From Paenibacillus urinalis (GTDB lineage: Bacteria; Bacillota; Bacilli; Paenibacillales; Paenibacillaceae), in assembly GCF_028747985.1 (NCBI RefSeq), contig NZ_CP118108.1, positions 618,501 to 682,500 of the forward strand: a stretch of DNA of 64,000 nt, read 5' to 3'. Shown here piece after piece: positions 1 through 8,200 of this stretch (positions within the stretch are counted from its first letter, which is position 1; each line of letters starts with the position of its first letter). The notes under the pieces were generated by a model. The model saw only the letters and a list, made by a program, of their open reading frames with translations. It made no database searches and was not told the DNA's origin. Position numbers and translations under genes: made by a program.

Positions 1-355
1 TGCGCTGATCTACAAGCAGGAGATTAAAGCCCGACTCCTGAAACATTTGAATGTATTGTGTGGAAATAAAGTGTGAGGCGGTATAGCCGTGAACGATAAT
101 CATCCAGCGCTTGGAGGAAGGATTCGGTTCAATCATCACAGCATGCAGCTTAAGTCCATCACGGCTTCGGATCCAGACATCCTCTTTCTGAAGCTTCTTA
201 AAATCAGAACGATGATACACACCGGCTTTCTCCAGGAGTGAGAACAGGTAGTCTTCACTGCGTACTTTCATCCGTATCATTTGCCTAAATCCAAACGAAA
301 CGATGCCTTCAATCAGGAAATAGACCGAGAGAAGCAGAAAAGCGATTTGATACAT
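1..355 (-). CDS. alpha/beta hydrolase, N-terminal part (cut by window edge)
   Basis: The first 118 codons of a minus-strand gene that runs off the left edge. ATG at 355 follows GGAGGG with good spacing. Residues 1-24 form one hydrophobic segment (signal anchor). A beta-rich stretch follows, with the HG dipeptide of the oxyanion loop at residues 89-90 (IIVHGYTAS) and then a strand ending LLLVDQR, the normal N-terminal half of a membrane-anchored alpha/beta hydrolase. The catalytic Ser, Asp and His would lie outside the window. A second protein of the same design (anchor plus hydrolase) lies at 21197-22192. Substrate unknown. Confidence 0.75.
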   Translation of the reverse strand, partial: MYQIAFLLLSVYFLIEGIVSFGFRQMIRMKVRSEDYLFSLLEKAGVYHRSDFKKLQKEDVWIRSRDGLKLHAVMIEPNPSSKRWMIIVHGYTASHFISTQYIQMFQESGFNLLLVDQR

Positions 356-535
356 ATATGGAAGACCCTCCTTTCAACATCAGTAATAGTATTTGTTAGA
401 ATGACTGCGGCCATTCATGTCCACTTGGCACATTTACCTATTATTAAACGCTTGTCACCATTTCAATCCTGTGATTAGATAAACTACAATTGGAATTATT
501 CATTTCAGTACATGAGCAAAAAGGAGTATGAAGTA

Positions 536-1099
536 ATGTATGTATGCGGCGGTTACATTCCTGAGCTGAAGACGGAGCGGTTGCTGCTTCGCAAGCTTAT
601 GAGAAAAGATAGCAAAGAGATCTACACCATTTGGTCCGATCCAAAGGTTACTGCCTATATGAACATCTCAGCGATGCATAGCGTACAGGAGGCAGAGGAT
701 ATGATTGATCTGCTGGATCAGGCCTCACGGACAGAAGACGGCTTCCGCTATGCGATCATTCTCCAAGAGAGCGGCGCTGTTATCGGCAGCTGCGGATTTA
801 ATTATTGGCAGCTTCAAGGTGCATTCCGTGGAGAGATTGGCTATGAGCTTGCTTCCACACATTGGCGCAAGGGATACATGACAGAAGCGCTTCGAGCCCT
901 GCTGCAATACGGATTTGAAACGATGGGACTGAATCGAATTGAAGCGCTGGTGGATCCTAGAAATACAGCCTCACAGCAGCTTCTTCATGCGCTGTCATTC
1001 CAGTGTGAGGGCCTGCTTAGGCAGTTGCACTATACATCGACTGGATATAAGGATATGCAAATGCACTCCATTTTGTTTGAGGAATGGAAATATAAATAG
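536..1099 (+). CDS. GNAT-family N-acetyltransferase (RimJ/RimL type)
   Basis: 187 residues. Opens with the ELKTERLLLRKL strand typical of RimJ/RimL-like acetyltransferases (acetyl-CoA to amino groups of ribosomal proteins or small molecules). HWRKGYMTEAL is the acetyl-CoA-binding motif, and LNRIEALVDPRN followed by a Gln-rich helix is the usual C-terminal half. I chose ATG 536 because AAGGAG (521-526) sits 9 bases before it; an in-frame ATG at 512 lies upstream of that site and is less likely. The EcfT gene begins 32 bases downstream, so the two may be cotranscribed, but no functional link is evident. Family call firm, substrate unknown. Confidence 0.85.
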   Translation: MYVCGGYIPELKTERLLLRKLMRKDSKEIYTIWSDPKVTAYMNISAMHSVQEAEDMIDLLDQASRTEDGFRYAIILQESGAVIGSCGFNYWQLQGAFRGEIGYELASTHWRKGYMTEALRALLQYGFETMGLNRIEALVDPRNTASQQLLHALSFQCEGLLRQLHYTSTGYKDMQMHSILFEEWKYK

Positions 1100-1131
1100 A
1101 AATCTGAAGAATAAAGGAGGAATATGGAGTA

Positions 1132-1887
1132 ATGCTGCTTCAATATCGGAGGGGAGCCTCTCTACTGCACCGGATCAGCCCATTAAGCAAATTGGTGATG
1201 CTTGCGGCGTGGACCGCAGCAGTTCTGAATTCGGAGCATTTGCTGGTACAGGGACTGATGTTTCTCGTTCTGCTGGTAATTGGAAAATTAGGTGCAGGAC
1301 TGCCCTTCTCACAGCTGAGAAAAGCGGTCTTCTTCGTGCTTAGCTTTGGTCTTCCGTATTTTGTCTTAACTACACTCGCAGTGCCTGGGAAGGAACTGTT
1401 ATGGGAGCTGGGCCCGATTCATATCGCAGAGGACAGTATGATGCTGGCCGGCGCGCTAACCGTGCGCATGTTTAATCTGTTTGTTTCATCTCTGTTGTTT
1501 ATTACAACAACGGATCCACGGGATTTTGTTCATTCACTGACACTTCGTTTGAAGGTGCCGTACCGGTTTGCGTTTGGCGTCTCGATTGCCCTCACGTTTC
1601 TGCCTTTACTCGAGGAGGAGGGGAGAGTGATTGCTCAGGCGCATAAGGTGAGAGGAAGTGAACCGAAGACAGGAATCCGCAATAAGCTTCGTTATTATCG
1701 AAATTATGGTGTTTCAATTCTGGTCAACTGTGTTCGAAGAGTGCAGCAGACGGCTGGAGCAATGGAGGCAAAAGGGTTCGGGGCCTATCCGGAGCGTACT
1801 TATCTAAGAGTTCGCAGGTTCTCGCGTTATAGTGCGTGGTATGCAGGGGGAAGCGTTCTGATGGTGTTGATCGGAATGGTGTGGTGA
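1132..1887 (+). CDS. ECF transporter transmembrane component EcfT (YkoC-like)
   Basis: 251 residues with several hydrophobic helices. EcfT is the membrane scaffold that couples the substrate-binding S component to two ATPases. Two Ala-x-x-x-Gly coupling motifs that contact the ATPases are visible: AHKVRG (residues 170-175) and AMEAKGFG (210-217). AAAGGAGG lies about 9 bases before ATG 1132. It sits upstream of the YkoE-like S gene and the double ATPase, but a 195-base gap with a possible promoter separates it from them, so T may be expressed apart from S and A. In B. subtilis the equivalent cluster is ykoFEDC. Confidence 0.88.
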   Translation: MLLQYRRGASLLHRISPLSKLVMLAAWTAAVLNSEHLLVQGLMFLVLLVIGKLGAGLPFSQLRKAVFFVLSFGLPYFVLTTLAVPGKELLWELGPIHIAEDSMMLAGALTVRMFNLFVSSLLFITTTDPRDFVHSLTLRLKVPYRFAFGVSIALTFLPLLEEEGRVIAQAHKVRGSEPKTGIRNKLRYYRNYGVSILVNCVRRVQQTAGAMEAKGFGAYPERTYLRVRRFSRYSAWYAGGSVLMVLIGMVW

Positions 1888-1952
1888 GCGGTTCAGCTCA
1901 TCATGGTATCTTGTTCTGAGCTTATTGTTAACCTAAAATGATTATTTTTATG

Positions 1953-1981
1953 TTGACAATTGAATGGCATGTCTATAAATT
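1953..1981 (+). promoter_or_regulatory. possible sigma-A promoter for the ECF S/A genes
   Basis: TTGACA at 1953-1958 is a perfect -35. The -10 is weak: TAAATT at 17-base spacing, or TATAAA at 15 bases. It would start transcription about 100 bases before the GTG at 2083. I see no TPP-riboswitch core in this leader. Confidence 0.4.
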
Positions 1982-2082
1982 AAGTACAGTAAAGCATTCT
2001 CAAGACACGTCGACGGAACTGAGCTTGCTAATTTGTATAAGTATATCGCTATATCATATCTGAACAGAATGGAGAGAGGATC

Positions 2083-2688
2083 GTGTCAAATAAACAATCT
2101 CGGCTTAAACGTCATTTTGCGGCGTTTACTACCCTGGACATTGTTCTGATGGCTATGCTGGCGACAGCGAATGGGGCCATGACCTTTTACTTGTCGGTCG
2201 TGAACAAAATGCTGAACAATTTCGGAGGCCCTATTGCCACTTCGACCATTGTGGGATTATATATGATCTATGGATTACTGGCCTATTACATTATCCGCAA
2301 GCCGGGTACAGCTGTCATTACATACAGTATAGGTGCGCTGGTGCAGAGCTTTATAGGCTCCGCCTACGGTCTGGCATCTATCATTGTTGCGGCACTATGC
2401 TATATGGTAGTTCTGGAAGGGCTATGCTGGATCACACGATATAAGAGATGGAATCTGACCTTTATGCTCATCGCAGGTGCGGCTCTTGTGCCGTTATGGT
2501 TTGTCTTTGCCGCGCAAATGTTTGGCTACACGGCGTGGGGCTGGCCTGTTCTTATTAGTGCTTTTGTTACTCGTGTCATTAGTGGTGCCGTGCTGTGCGG
2601 ATGGCTGACAAAAGTGCTGGGGGATGGATTGATTCGCACGGGTCTCTTGAAGAGGTATCGTTCATCCGAGCAGCCGTTAGAAGTGTAA
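2083..2688 (+). CDS. ECF transporter S component, YkoE family
   Basis: 201 residues, almost all hydrophobic, with about five to six membrane helices. The NFGGPIA segment near the start, YYIIRKPGTA at about residue 70 and VTRVISGAVL near the C-terminus match the pattern I recall for YkoE, the predicted substrate-binding component for thiamin precursors (HMP) in B. subtilis. GTG start at 2083 after GGAGAGAGG. The ATPase gene starts 12 bases after the stop, so S and A are one transcript. The substrate assignment to a thiamin precursor is by family only; no THI box is visible here, whereas thiC at 23746 has one. Confidence 0.8.
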   Translation: MSNKQSRLKRHFAAFTTLDIVLMAMLATANGAMTFYLSVVNKMLNNFGGPIATSTIVGLYMIYGLLAYYIIRKPGTAVITYSIGALVQSFIGSAYGLASIIVAALCYMVVLEGLCWITRYKRWNLTFMLIAGAALVPLWFVFAAQMFGYTAWGWPVLISAFVTRVISGAVLCGWLTKVLGDGLIRTGLLKRYRSSEQPLEV

Positions 2689-2700
2689 GGAGCGGGAGAT

Positions 2701-4194
2701 ATGGAGGATGCACACAATAATCTTATGATTCATAAACCCATGGTTGAATTCAAAAATGTCAGCTATCAATACGAAGGAGAGGCCAGCCCTGTGCTGAAGG
2801 GCCTCTCTTTTTCCATTTCCCAAGGGGAGCGGGTTGCTCTGATCGGAGGCAGCGGAAGCGGCAAATCTACGGTATGTCAGCTGCTTAATGGGTACTTGCC
2901 CCGGTCCGGCGGAGGGAAACGCACGGGAGAACTGCGGGTTCGTGGTCTGGACCCGGCCGTCGCTTCGATTGCCGATATTGCAGCGGTCTGCGGATTGGTA
3001 TTTCAGGACCCGGATGCACAGCTCGTTCAGGGCATCGTCGAGGACGAGGTCGCATTTGGCCCGGAGAACTTATGCCTTGCTCCTGAGCTGCTGGAACAGC
3101 GGGTAAGTGACGCTCTCAGCGCTGTGTCGCTTGTGGAGAAACGGTTCGATGAAGTGTCCCGGCTGTCCGGGGGGCAGAAGCAGCGGACCGCAATCAGCAG
3201 CATTCTGGCGCTCGCACCAGAGGTGCTCGTCTTCGACGATGCGGCGGCGAGCCTTGACCCGCCGGCGCAGCGAAGACTCGTGCAGCTATGCAGCGCGCTG
3301 CACGAGCAGGGCCGGACGCTCATCACCGCGTCCGGGCGGTTTGACGATCACGCACTGCAAGCGTCGCGCGTGATCGTCCTGGATGGCGGTGCCGTGCGCT
3401 TCGCCGGCACGCCGCAGGAGCTGCTCCGCGAGCATGCTGCGGAGCTTGCGGCCTTGGGCCTTACGCCCCCGCCCCGAGGCGAAGCTCCGGGGCGGGAGGC
3501 ACGGGCCCAAGGCCAGCCCCCGCTGCTCGCGGCGCGGGGGCTTACGTTCACCTATCCTGCTGGCCGCAAGGCGCTGCAGGAGGTGAACGGTACGCTGTCA
3601 GCAGGTCAGTGGACCCTACTGACCGGCGAGAACGGCTCAGGCAAGACGACCCTGAGCCGACTCATGATGGGCTTGCTGCCGGTGCCGAAGCGAAGCCTGT
3701 ATTTTCAAGGCAGGGATATCGCTGAGCTCAAGGTGCATCAGCTGTCCAGAGAGATGGGATACGTCTTTCAGCAGCCGGAGCATCAATTCGTGGCGAGTAC
3801 GGTGCGGGAGGAATGTATCTACGGGATTCGGGGAGCACTGTCGCTGAAGCCTGAAGATGTTATTCCGGAAGCTCATGCTGAAGCAGCAATGGATCTGCTT
3901 AAGGTAACCGGATTAATCGGCAAAAAGAATGCCTCGCCCTATCTGCTCAGCGGCGGTGAGAAGAAGCTGCTCAGTGTCATCGCCCAGCTGGTCGTCCCGA
4001 AGCAGCTCTACATCTTGGACGAGCCGACAGCCGGACTTGATTACGCCATGATTGAGGCCCTCATACAGCTGTGCAGACAGAAGGTGGATGAGCGAGCAGC
4101 GATCCTGATGATTACGCATGATACCGAGCTCTTGGCTGCTCATGCCGATCAAATATGGCATCTTGCAGATGGGCGTTTGGATGTGCAGAAGTAA
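2701..4194 (+). CDS. ECF transporter double ATPase (YkoD-like, two ABC domains fused)
   Basis: 497 residues holding two ABC ATPase domains that power the ECF importer. Domain 1: Walker A GGSGSGKST (49-57), signature LSGGQ, Walker B ending D179-D180. Domain 2: Walker A GENGSGKTT (309-317), signature LSGGE, Walker B DEPT (D440-E441), switch His H473. Domain 1 is atypical: the catalytic Glu is Asp (FDDAAASLD) and the switch-His position reads ITAS (208-211), so only one ATP site should be fully canonical. The linker (about residues 248-282) is GC-rich, Pro/Arg/Gly-rich and is encoded by a long inverted repeat. The S component gene is 12 bases upstream. Confidence 0.9.
   Translation: MEDAHNNLMIHKPMVEFKNVSYQYEGEASPVLKGLSFSISQGERVALIGGSGSGKSTVCQLLNGYLPRSGGGKRTGELRVRGLDPAVASIADIAAVCGLVFQDPDAQLVQGIVEDEVAFGPENLCLAPELLEQRVSDALSAVSLVEKRFDEVSRLSGGQKQRTAISSILALAPEVLVFDDAAASLDPPAQRRLVQLCSALHEQGRTLITASGRFDDHALQASRVIVLDGGAVRFAGTPQELLREHAAELAALGLTPPPRGEAPGREARAQGQPPLLAARGLTFTYPAGRKALQEVNGTLSAGQWTLLTGENGSGKTTLSRLMMGLLPVPKRSLYFQGRDIAELKVHQLSREMGYVFQQPEHQFVASTVREECIYGIRGALSLKPEDVIPEAHAEAAMDLLKVTGLIGKKNASPYLLSGGEKKLLSVIAQLVVPKQLYILDEPTAGLDYAMIEALIQLCRQKVDERAAILMITHDTELLAAHADQIWHLADGRLDVQK
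3450..3514 (+). repeat. GC-rich nested inverted repeat inside the ATPase linker
   Basis: An outer perfect 11-bp arm pair (3450-3460 with 3504-3514, core GCCTTGGGCC / GGCCCAAGGC) encloses an inner perfect 9-bp pair (3468-3476 CCCGCCCCG with 3488-3496 CGGGGCGGG) and an 11-base loop. It encodes the Pro/Gly/Arg-rich linker between the two ABC domains and lies in a locally GC-rich stretch (about 3200-3560) unlike its surroundings. Confidence 0.85.
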
Positions 4195-4299
4195 GCAGTC
4201 ACATCCCTTCTCGAAACTTTACTTCATTATTCCATGGCAAGTAAGCTCATGTTATGATGGTTGAAGTGATGTAAATTATAGAGAGAAGGTACATAAATC

Positions 4300-5837
4300 T
4301 TGAATACACAGGCTAACATTCCAAAACGGGGCTTTATTCTGACGGGTGTACTGCTTGCCACGTTCTTGTCCGCAATTGAAGGAACGGTGATCGGTCCGGC
4401 AGGTCCGACCATCGTTAGTGAACTGGGTGATGTATCGCTGCTCAGCTGGATCTTCACCTCGTATCTGCTGACGATGGCGGTCAGTACGCCGATTTTTGGG
4501 AAGATCAGTGACCTGTTCGGGCGTAAGCCCGTCTTTTTGATCGGTGTCGGGCTATTTCTGATCGGAAGCCTGCTATGCTGTTTTGCCGAGAACATGCAGA
4601 GCTTGATTTTGTTTAGGGCGATACAAGGGATTGGCGCTGGTGCTGTCGTACCGGTGACTTTTACGATTATCGGGGATATCTATAGCATTGAGGAACGGGG
4701 TAAGGTTCAGGGCATGATCAGCTCTGTATGGGGCATCTCTTCCTTATTGGGACCGCTGATTGGTGGATATTTTGTGGATTACCTGGGCTGGCCGTGGATA
4801 TTTGGCTTCAATATTCCATTTGGTCTGCTGGCCATGTGGTATGTGGGCAGGTATCTGAAGGAAGATGTTGTGAAGCAAAAAGTGCAAATCGACTATCTGG
4901 GAGCGATTACGTTTACCGTCGGCATTACTTCCCTGCTCATTGCTCTATCCCTTGGAGGCCACGCTTACTCGTGGGGTTCTCCCTTCATCCTGGGTCTATT
5001 ACTTGCTGCCGTCGTGTTTATTACGATTTTTCTATTCGTGGAGACCAAGGCGAAGGAGCCGATTGTACCGCTCGGACTGTTTAAGATACGTGATATTACA
5101 TTGGCCAACATTGCAGGCTTACTGACCAGCGCCCTGATGATTGGCCTGACGAGTTATTGCCATTATGGATACAAGGTGTGCAGGGAGGGAACGCTACGAC
5201 TTCAGGACTTGCGCTTGCGCCGATGTCCATCGGGTGGCTGATTGGCGGTATATTTGCGGGACGACTGCTGATGAAGCTGGGGTCTCGTTATACCTCCCTG
5301 ATCGGTTTGACCGGGATTGTCGCCGGCTCCGCCGGACTGATCTTCCTTAGCGCGAGTTCACCAAGCTGGCTGCTGCTCTTCTATATGTTCGTATATGGGC
5401 TGGGCTTCGGCTTCTCCTTCACTGTATTTACGATTATTGCCCAATCCTCTGTCGGCTATCGGCAGAGAGGAGCATCTACTGCGCTCAACACGTTTATGCG
5501 TACGTTAGGACAAACGATTGGGGCAGCGGCGTTTGGAACATGGCTGAACTCACGAATTTCTGCACATACAGAGACCATGAATTTAGCGGAGCAGGGCGTA
5601 ACACAGAAGGATATCAATACGATTCTGGCGCCGCACGGAACGCTTGAGCTGCCAGAGAACATTCAGGCATTGCTGCAGCAAGTACTGGAGCTAAGCCTGC
5701 ATTCTTTATTTCTTATCATGTTTATCATTGGAATCTGCGGATTTATTGTCACAGCGGGATTGCGCAAGCAGCCGCCGTCACCGGTCGAGTCAGGAGTGGC
5801 TGCACAGGCTCAGATTGCAGGCAAGAGAGAAGAATAG
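4300..5837 (+). pseudogene. MFS multidrug exporter (DHA2, 14-helix type), frameshifted
   Basis: A proton-driven drug exporter of the major facilitator superfamily. TTG start at 4300 after AGAAGG. The first frame gives 286 good residues, including GKISDLFGRKPVFLIG (motif A) and LFRAIQGIGAGAV. At 5157/5158 one base is missing: the expected Leu codon after ...LTSY reads TG, and the sequence resumes perfectly in another frame as PLWIQGVQGGNATTSG to the stop at 5837. With one base restored the product is 512 residues, the normal DHA2 length. So it is either a recent null mutation or a sequence error. If translated as read, the first frame ends at 5241 after a short nonsense tail. Confidence 0.85.
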
Positions 5838-5913
5838 CTAGTGTGATAGTCATATGCCATTCTTCTTCGAGATCCATGAACGAGAGTTATTATATATTGG
5901 TGTTTAGATAGAG

Positions 5914-5953
5914 GAAGTCCGGACTGTGTCAACAGCAGCCGGGCTTCTTTTGT
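5914..5953 (+). terminator. rho-independent terminator after MFS gene
   Basis: GAAGTCCGG and CCGGGCTTC arms with inner CTG/CAG pairing, followed by TTTTGTTT. Confidence 0.7.
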
Positions 5954-6068
5954 TTCGAAAGAACGATTTAATATAATTTACTTCACCTTGTGGAATATTA
6001 CTCTTAGCGTGACGGGCGCACAGTTAAGGGTAATTAATTTTAGAGACAGAACGAAAGGGTGAAATAGA

Positions 6069-6536
6069 ATGAATGATGCGGCATTTCTCGTTCAATTCGA
6101 GAATGATCAGAAGGCCCGCGGGGCATTTGATATGCTCGTCGAGCTGGGCTACAAGCCAAATATGATTGGCGGTGGCATGATGGATGTCAACATTGAGCGA
6201 CAGGATGTAACCTCAGCGCTCGAAATTATTGAAGCCTATGGCGGAGAGGTTCAGGATGACAGCAATCAGCAGGTGCATGAGGCTTTGACTCCAGAGATGA
6301 ATCAAATGAGTGATACGGAGTTTGCCTATATGCCGATTCCTGCACATACTGTAAATGAGGATTTGGATGAATCCTATATGGCGGGCTACTCCGATTCACC
6401 CTATGGAATGGAGTCATCAGGCTACGATGTAGCATCAGAGGATGATGACACAGAGTTCGCGGAAGAGCATAACCGAACCGAGGATACCGAATTCGGAGGC
6501 TCATTTGGCGGATTCTCCGGAAGCGTAAAGGCGTAA
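6069..6536 (+). CDS. uncharacterised protein with small alpha/beta domain and acidic DTEF-repeat tail
   Basis: 155 residues; I do not recognise a named family. Residues 1-62 look like a compact beta-alpha-beta-beta-alpha-beta fold (FLVQF strand, GAFDMLVEL helix, MMDVNIE strand, SALEIIEAYG helix), the size of an ACT- or PII-like regulatory domain. The rest is low-complexity and strongly acidic and carries the tetrapeptide DTEF three times (82-85, 127-130, 139-142). No Cys, no signal peptide, no membrane segment. AGGGTG precedes the ATG by about 8 bases. Stands alone between two terminators. Probably cytosolic; function unknown. Confidence 0.7.
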   Translation: MNDAAFLVQFENDQKARGAFDMLVELGYKPNMIGGGMMDVNIERQDVTSALEIIEAYGGEVQDDSNQQVHEALTPEMNQMSDTEFAYMPIPAHTVNEDLDESYMAGYSDSPYGMESSGYDVASEDDDTEFAEEHNRTEDTEFGGSFGGFSGSVKA

Positions 6537-6601
6537 TACTCCGGGTCTCGTAACAGTGATTAAATAACAAGCAAACTTTACTTCAAATAGCTTGTACACC
6601 A

Positions 6602-6660
6602 AAAAAACGATCCTCCTTCACCGTATCGACAATATGGATGAAGAAGGATCGTTTTTTTTT
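6602..6660. terminator. bidirectional terminator
   Basis: AAAAAACGATCCTCCTTCA pairs with TGAAGAAGGATCG plus a run of T. A- and T-runs on both sides let it serve the plus gene ending at 6536 and the minus gene ending at 6697. Confidence 0.9.
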
Positions 6661-6696
6661 GGTGTGTACTTATCTTAAATTGTTCATTTATGACCC

Positions 6697-7959
6697 TTAG
6701 TAAGTGTCTTCCATAGCAGCATGCTTGCCAGCCGTATAGCCTGTGGAGAAGGCGGAGGTAATATTATAACCCCCGGTATAGCCGTGAACGTCCAGGATTT
6801 CACCGCAGAAAAAGAGGCCGGGCATGAGCTTGGATTCCATGGTCTTAGGATAAATCTCCTTCAAATGCACCCCGCCGCCGGTAACGAACGCTTCGGCAAG
6901 CGAGCGTGTGCCATTCACTTGAATCGGCATGCCCTTAAGGACAGCAGCCAGCGTTTCAATAGAGCCTTTTGGAAGATGGTGATAAGTTGTCTCACCGTCC
7001 AGCGCTGCCTTTGTCAATACAACAGGAATCAGCCGCTCCTGAACAATACCTTTCAGCGCGTTCTTGATGGCTTTCTTAGGCTCTGATTCAAGCTTGTCCT
7101 TCAGGTCCTGCTCCATCTTGGATAGCGGGTATGCCGGGTACAAATCGAGCTTCATGATGACATTCTTCGTCCCCGTCTTCTTCTGCACCTTGCGAATGAA
7201 CTGACTGCATCTCAGCGCGATGGGGCCGGACAGTCCAAAGTGGGTGAAGATCATATCTCCCTCGTGCCGAATGACCGTCTTGTCCTTCGCATCATGAACT
7301 GACAGAGCGACATCGCTCAAGCTGAGACCCTGCAGCTCCCGGGAGGTGATGAAGGCTTCATTAGAGGTAATAGGTACCTCTGTTGGATACAGCTCTGTAA
7401 TGGTATGTCCCGCGGCTTCTGCCCAAGGATAGCCATCACCTGTTGATCCGGTTTGCGGCACGGATTTGCCTCCTGTAGCTACAATGACCGCATCAGCTGG
7501 AACAACCTTGCCTGAAGCTAATTTCACACCAGCAACCTTGCCCTCCTCATAGAGGACCTCAGCTACGGGGGAGTCTGTCATCATCTTCACACCCAGCGAG
7601 CTTGCTTTGCCAATCAATGCATCGACGACGGTCTTGGCTTTGTCAGACACCGGAAACATTCTGCCGTTGTCTTCCTCCTTCAAGGCAATGCCTAGATCTT
7701 CAAAAAAACGCATTATTCCTTGATTATCCATATGCTGAAATGCACTGTAGAGGAACTTTCCGTTCCCAGGAATGTGCTTGATCAGCTCATCCTGATCTTT
7801 GGCATTGGTTACGTTGCAGCGTCCTCCGCCGGATATGCCAAGCTTACGCCCCAGTTTATTGCCTTTGTCAACGAGAACAACCGATGCACCATGCTCAGCA
7901 GCGGCAACGGAAGCCATAAGGCCGGAAGGTCCTCCACCGATGACAATTACTTTTTTCAT
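6697..7959 (-). CDS. NAD(P)/FAD-dependent oxidoreductase, HI0933/BaiN family (YtfP-like)
   Basis: 420 residues, the usual family length. The N-terminal dinucleotide fold has GGGPSG (8-13) and an acidic strand end (VVLVDK); LGRKLGISGGGRCNVTN is the family signature next to the flavin. VATGGKSVPQTGSTGDGY and FTHFGLSGPIAL are further conserved blocks, and the C-terminal FFCGEILDVHGYTGGYNI closes the FAD site. These cytosolic flavoproteins are widespread; one relative acts on bile acids, but the physiological role in Firmicutes is not settled. Single gene, convergent with its left neighbour and divergent from the kinase at 8201. Confidence 0.9.
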   Translation of the reverse strand: MKKVIVIGGGPSGLMASVAAAEHGASVVLVDKGNKLGRKLGISGGGRCNVTNAKDQDELIKHIPGNGKFLYSAFQHMDNQGIMRFFEDLGIALKEEDNGRMFPVSDKAKTVVDALIGKASSLGVKMMTDSPVAEVLYEEGKVAGVKLASGKVVPADAVIVATGGKSVPQTGSTGDGYPWAEAAGHTITELYPTEVPITSNEAFITSRELQGLSLSDVALSVHDAKDKTVIRHEGDMIFTHFGLSGPIALRCSQFIRKVQKKTGTKNVIMKLDLYPAYPLSKMEQDLKDKLESEPKKAIKNALKGIVQERLIPVVLTKAALDGETTYHHLPKGSIETLAAVLKGMPIQVNGTRSLAEAFVTGGGVHLKEIYPKTMESKLMPGLFFCGEILDVHGYTGGYNITSAFSTGYTAGKHAAMEDTY

Positions 7960-8200
7960 ATTTAATAAATCTCCTCTTCAATACAAATTCCTTCAAACAT
8001 CGTAACAGATTCGCCGATCGTTGTCGTTTTTTGTTTATGTTTTGTTATTAGAAACAATTTTATCGTCTTCTTGAGGGATATAATGATTCATTTGCATAAC
8101 TACACATAGAAAATATTGTAATATACTGTCGCCTATGTTTTAATCAGGTTACATAAGGTCGATTGTCAGTGAACGAAATGAGAGGAGAGATAAAACGCCT

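Noticed and set aside
939..1343. 134-codon frame bridging the GNAT and EcfT genes
   Set aside because: Out of frame with both well-supported genes and lacking any family pattern.
1888..2082. possible TPP riboswitch before the YkoE-like gene
   Set aside because: None of the conserved aptamer segments (CTGAGA, ACCTGATC, GCGTAGGGAA) is present.
3027..3586. several overlapping frames in the GC-rich part of the double ATPase gene
   Set aside because: High GC removes stop codons in all frames; only the ATPase frame carries domain motifs.
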